DNA from: Sediminicoccus sp. KRV36
Lineage (GTDB): Bacteria; Pseudomonadota; Alphaproteobacteria; Acetobacterales; Acetobacteraceae
Reading direction: 5' to 3'
DNA length: 64,000 nucleotides
Assembly (NCBI RefSeq): GCF_023243115.1
Contig: NZ_CP085081.1
Coordinates: 2,480,001-2,544,000, forward strand
In this document: piece after piece, positions 61,078-64,000 of the stretch
Position numbering within the stretch: position 1 is the stretch's first letter
Layout of the letters: each line of letters opens with the position of its first letter
The notes under the pieces: generated by a model
Seen by the model: the letters and a program-made list of their open reading frames with translations, nothing else
Database searches by the model: none
What the model was told of the DNA's origin: nothing
Made by a program: the position numbers and the translations under genes

Positions 61078-61091
61078 TCAAGCAGGAAGGA

Positions 61092-61922
61092 TCAGCCGAA
61101 TTCCGGGCCGGCGAAGATCGGCGAAAGCGCCGCATCGCCAGGCAGGGTGGCGCCGAGGGACATGCGGGTGAAGGGCCGCTCCAGGACGCCCCCCGCTGCC
61201 TCGATGGCGGCGCGCAACGCGGATGCTGCGTCGCTGAGGTCCAGCACGCAAGGCTCGGCCAGGGCGTGGCGGGCAGCTGTCAGCAAGGCTTGCGCGGTGG
61301 CTGCGTCGCGCGCCACCAGCGGGCCGATTTGCGGGTGCCGATGGCCATCGCGCGCCAGGACGAAGCTGCCATCGGTGGCCAGGAAGGCGGCCTGGGGGCG
61401 GCGGGCGAAGAAATCCGCTAGCAATGCGGCGCGGGGCGCGCCAAAGGCCAGAGCATCCTGCGCGATGACCGCCGGCAGGTCCTCGGGGCGCATCGGCCGC
61501 AGGGTGATCCCTTCCGCCGCCATCGGCGCGGGAAGCCGCCAACGCGCGAAGCCCGAGCGCGCGATGAAGCCCAGCCGCTCATAGACCGGCCGGCCGGCCA
61601 GCGTGGCATCCAGCGCGATGCAGCCCGTGCCATCCAGGTTTTCGATGGCCCAGCGCATCAGCCGCGTCGCATGCCCCTGGCGGCGCAAATCGGGTCGCAC
61701 CAGCACCATGGAGACCCAGGCGAGATGGGGCGCATAGCGCAGCGTAGCGGCGGTGGCGGCGAGTGCGGCACCGCCGTCATCCAGCGCCTCGACGCGGCCC
61801 TGGGTCTCGAAGAGCCGCCAATCAGCCTCGGTCTGGTTCCAGCCGATCAGCGCCGAAAGCGCGGCGGCGCGCGGCAGGTCAAGCAAGCCAGGCCTCGCGA
61901 TGGGCGGCGACGAAGGCATCAT
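61092..61922 (-). CDS. GNAT family N-acetyltransferase (double-domain)
   Basis: The 276-residue protein has the acetyl-CoA motif VRPDLRRQGHATRLMRWA with RRQGHA as pyrophosphate loop, followed by GRPVYERLGF. The C-terminal half (RPMRPEDLPAVIAQDALAFGAPRAAL onward) is the second domain often fused to such transferases. The acceptor is unknown. The start overlaps the upstream gene by 44 bases; a TTG nearer the stop of that gene is an alternative. Confidence 0.82.
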   Translation of the reverse strand: MMPSSPPIARPGLLDLPRAAALSALIGWNQTEADWRLFETQGRVEALDDGGAALAATAATLRYAPHLAWVSMVLVRPDLRRQGHATRLMRWAIENLDGTGCIALDATLAGRPVYERLGFIARSGFARWRLPAPMAAEGITLRPMRPEDLPAVIAQDALAFGAPRAALLADFFARRPQAAFLATDGSFVLARDGHRHPQIGPLVARDAATAQALLTAARHALAEPCVLDLSDAASALRAAIEAAGGVLERPFTRMSLGATLPGDAALSPIFAGPEFG

Positions 61923-62925
61923 CCGTCAAATCCGGGTAGCGTTCCGCCACGGCCGTCAGGGCTTCCGCCTGGCCGGGCGAAAGCCCCTCGGCCGGGTCCA
62001 GGCACCAGGTGCCCTCCAGCAGGCCCTGCCGGCGCAGCACCTCATGGCAGCCGGCAATGACGCCGTGGAAATCATGCGCGACATCGAAGACGGCGGCGTT
62101 CATCTCCGTGACCGCGGCATCCAGCGCCAGCAGATCAGCCGGAATATCACCCGTGACAGCCCGGCAACGCGCCCGCAACTGCACGGCGGCGCGCGTCCAG
62201 ACCGACCAATGGCCCAGCAAGCCGCCCACGATCCGCAACTCGTGCATGCGGCCCTGATGCGCCAGGCGGAAGGGCGTCAGCAGATCGGCCACGATGTGAT
62301 CATCATTGCCGGTGTAGAGCGCGATGCGGTCCTGCGCGCCCGCCTCCAGCACGCCGCGCAGCACATCCAGCGTGCGATAGCGGTCAAAGGGCGCGATCTT
62401 GATGGCGATGACATTCTCGATCTCGGCGAAGCGCCGCCAGAATGCCGCGGAGAGCGGCACGCCGCCCACCGCCGTCTGCAGGTAGAAGCCAAAGACCGGC
62501 ATCTCGGCCGCCACGCTGCGGCAATGCGCCACGATCTCATCCTCGCTGGCCCCCTTGAAGGCGGCGAGGCCGAGCAGGACGGCGTGATACCCCTCGCTGC
62601 GCGCCAGCTGCGCCTCGCGCACCGCCTGCTCCGTGCGGCCGATGGCGCCGGCGATGAGCAGTGGCATCTGGGCCACCTCGCGCGCCGCTTCGGCCGCGAT
62701 GCGCAGGACCGGCGCGTGCAGGCCCACCTCGCGAATGGCGAATTGCGTGGTGTGCACGCCGACGGCCAAGCCCCCCGCGCCGGCGGCCAGGTAGTAGCGC
62801 GAGAGGGCGCGCTGCCGTCGCGCATCCAGTTGGCGCTCGGCGTTCAGCGCCAGCGGATGCGCCGGAATGGCGCAGCCCTGGCGCAGTGTGTGCAGCAGAC
62901 CTGCGGGCCAATCCGTCCAGCGCAT
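61879..62925 (-). CDS. dihydrodipicolinate synthase/N-acetylneuraminate lyase (DapA) family protein
   Basis: The 348-residue protein has a DapA-type TIM barrel: IPAHPLALNAERQLD, GAGGLAVGVHTTQF, EGYHAVLLGLAAFKGASEDEIVAHCRSVAAEMPVFGFYLQ and the Schiff-base lysine region ENVIAIKIAPFDRYRTLDVLRGV. Members catalyse aldol addition or cleavage of pyruvate-type donors. It is longer than DapA and not next to lysine genes, so a catabolic aldolase is likelier. The start overlaps the upstream SDR stop (TGATG). Confidence 0.85.
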   Translation of the reverse strand: MRWTDWPAGLLHTLRQGCAIPAHPLALNAERQLDARRQRALSRYYLAAGAGGLAVGVHTTQFAIREVGLHAPVLRIAAEAAREVAQMPLLIAGAIGRTEQAVREAQLARSEGYHAVLLGLAAFKGASEDEIVAHCRSVAAEMPVFGFYLQTAVGGVPLSAAFWRRFAEIENVIAIKIAPFDRYRTLDVLRGVLEAGAQDRIALYTGNDDHIVADLLTPFRLAHQGRMHELRIVGGLLGHWSVWTRAAVQLRARCRAVTGDIPADLLALDAAVTEMNAAVFDVAHDFHGVIAGCHEVLRRQGLLEGTWCLDPAEGLSPGQAEALTAVAERYPDLTDDAFVAAHREAWLA

Positions 62926-63959
62926 CAGAAGCGCCCGTCCCGCACTTCGAATTTGGTGGCGCGGCCCAGGCTGCGCCCGCCATCCCTCACCCAATCCGCC
63001 ACCCAATCCAGCAGCAGCGCCACCGGCACGCGCGGATAGCCAAAGACGCCGAAGGCGCGCGCCGCGTTGGAGAGCAGCGCATTGGGTGCTTCCTCGCCGA
63101 CGAAATGCGGCTCGACATCCATGCGGGTGGCCAGCTGCGTGGCGGCCCAGCGGATGGAGAGCGTCTCGGGGCCTGTCACGTTCAGCACGGGGCAGGTGGC
63201 ATCGGCGTGGCGCAGCGCGCGCAAGATCCAGGCATTGGCATCGCCCTGCCAGATGACATTGGCGTGCCCCATGGCCAGCGGAATGGGCGTGCCGGAGGCC
63301 AGCTTCAGCGCCAGGTCGTGCAGGACGCCATAGCGCAGATCAATCGCGTAGTTCAGCCGGATGCCGAAGCATGGCGTGCCACGCGTGGCCGCCGCATGCT
63401 GAAACACGCGCTCCCGCCCGAGGCAGGAGGCGGCATATTCGCCGACCGGGGCAGGGGGCACGCCCTCATCCGCGCCGCCGCTGGCCAGCGGGACCAGCGG
63501 CAGCACATTGCCGGTCGAGAAGAACACGATGCGCGACGCCGCCCAGCGTGCGGCCACGCGGGCCGGCAGCAGAACATTCATCGCCCAGGTCAGCGCCTCA
63601 TTGCCGGTGCTGCCGAATTTGCGCGCGGCCATGAAGATGACGTTGGGCGCATCGGGCAGGGCGGCCAGCGCCGCATCATCCGACAGATCGGCCGTGCGGC
63701 ATTCGATGCCCCAGGATTCCATCCGCTCCCGCAGCCCGGGCTCGGTCCAGCGTGCCACGGCGATGACGCGCCGCGCCGGATCGGCCCGCCTCGCCAGGCG
63801 GCACAGCGTCGGCCCCATCTTGCCGGCGGCACCCAGCACCAGGATATCCCCCGGCACGGCGGCGAGGTCGCTGACCAGCGCGGGATCCGGCCGGCTCAAC
63901 ACCTCCTCCAGGGTCGCTTCGTCGGGGATGGTCCGGGGCCAGGGCGTGTCCATGGGCAA
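62925..63959 (-). CDS. NAD(P)-binding epimerase/SDR-like protein
   Basis: The 344-residue protein has the Rossmann motif ILVLGAAGKMGPTLCRLARRA and a core like NAD-dependent epimerases (NVIFMAARKFG, IVFFSTGNVLPLV, GIRLNYAIDLRYGVLHDLA). The catalytic YxxxK is not preserved: the expected place reads EYAASCLGRERVF. It may therefore reduce by another mechanism or bind only. It is first in a minus-strand transcript with the DapA-family and GNAT genes. Two ATGs are possible starts. Confidence 0.8.
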   Translation of the reverse strand: MPMDTPWPRTIPDEATLEEVLSRPDPALVSDLAAVPGDILVLGAAGKMGPTLCRLARRADPARRVIAVARWTEPGLRERMESWGIECRTADLSDDAALAALPDAPNVIFMAARKFGSTGNEALTWAMNVLLPARVAARWAASRIVFFSTGNVLPLVPLASGGADEGVPPAPVGEYAASCLGRERVFQHAAATRGTPCFGIRLNYAIDLRYGVLHDLALKLASGTPIPLAMGHANVIWQGDANAWILRALRHADATCPVLNVTGPETLSIRWAATQLATRMDVEPHFVGEEAPNALLSNAARAFGVFGYPRVPVALLLDWVADWVRDGGRSLGRATKFEVRDGRF

Positions 63960-64000
63960 AGCCTATCGCGGCGCCCCCGATGGCGGAACCCGCGCGGCTG

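Overview
The window is high-GC, gene-dense alphaproteobacterial chromosome. Many genes overlap by ATGA, GTGA or TGATG. I infer Acetobacteraceae of the Roseomonas/Roseococcus type. The reasons are the many TctC/Bug receptors, the fli/flg layout with cheY-cheZ and a MotE-like gene, and the secG-pyrG-kdsA block. No tRNA, rRNA, IS element or CRISPR array was seen. The genus cannot be proved from the sequence alone.

Left part (1-9.7 kb): the 5' end of rpmH with a clear sigma-70 promoter; a sulfotransferase/extended-SDR pair; then a plus-strand operon of two Bug receptors, a class II aldolase-like protein and HyuA/HyuB hydantoinase-family subunits. 9.7-14.4 kb: a minus-strand operon of an ABC importer (permease, binding protein, ATPase) and three small proteins that together make a cobalt-type nitrile hydratase/thiocyanate hydrolase. 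A biuret-hydrolase-like amidohydrolase is divergent to it. 14.4-18.7 kb: an orphan protein behind an AT-rich leader, a VOC protein, an Asp/Glu racemase-like protein, a cupin and a patatin lipoprotein. 18.8-26.3 kb: an amide/peptide catabolic island (M19 dipeptidase, deacetylase-fold amidohydrolase, M20 deacylase, two tandem carbamoylase-type hydrolases, MlrC-like protein), closed by an array of four hairpins and a convergent GMC oxidoreductase.

Centre (28-38.3 kb): flagellar and chemotaxis genes in two divergent transcripts. On the minus strand are flgF-flgG-flgA-flgH, with a near-perfect sigma-54 promoter and two tandemly duplicated 21-codon leader frames before flgG. On the plus strand are fliL-fliM-DUF6468-like-MotE-like-cheY-cheZ and a 1020-residue exported protein. 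speD-speE (spermidine synthesis) follow. 40-45 kb: a LysR-linked cluster suggesting aromatic meta-cleavage (extradiol dioxygenase, GalB-like hydratase, dihydroxyphthalate-decarboxylase-like protein, Bug receptor), with a 51-bp triple repeat inside it.

Right part (45-64 kb): secG-pyrG-kdsA; a Bug receptor with an alpha/beta hydrolase; a YjfL-YjfM-YjfC-like operon with a cupin; a TRAP transporter (dctPQM); an AsmA-like protein preceded by a translated-looking leader frame; a V4R-type protein; a complete tripartite tricarboxylate transporter (tctC-tctB-tctA); and a GNAT/DapA-family/SDR-like operon. Overall the window mixes housekeeping blocks with many small uptake-plus-catabolism operons for organic acids, amides, nitrile-like compounds and aromatics.
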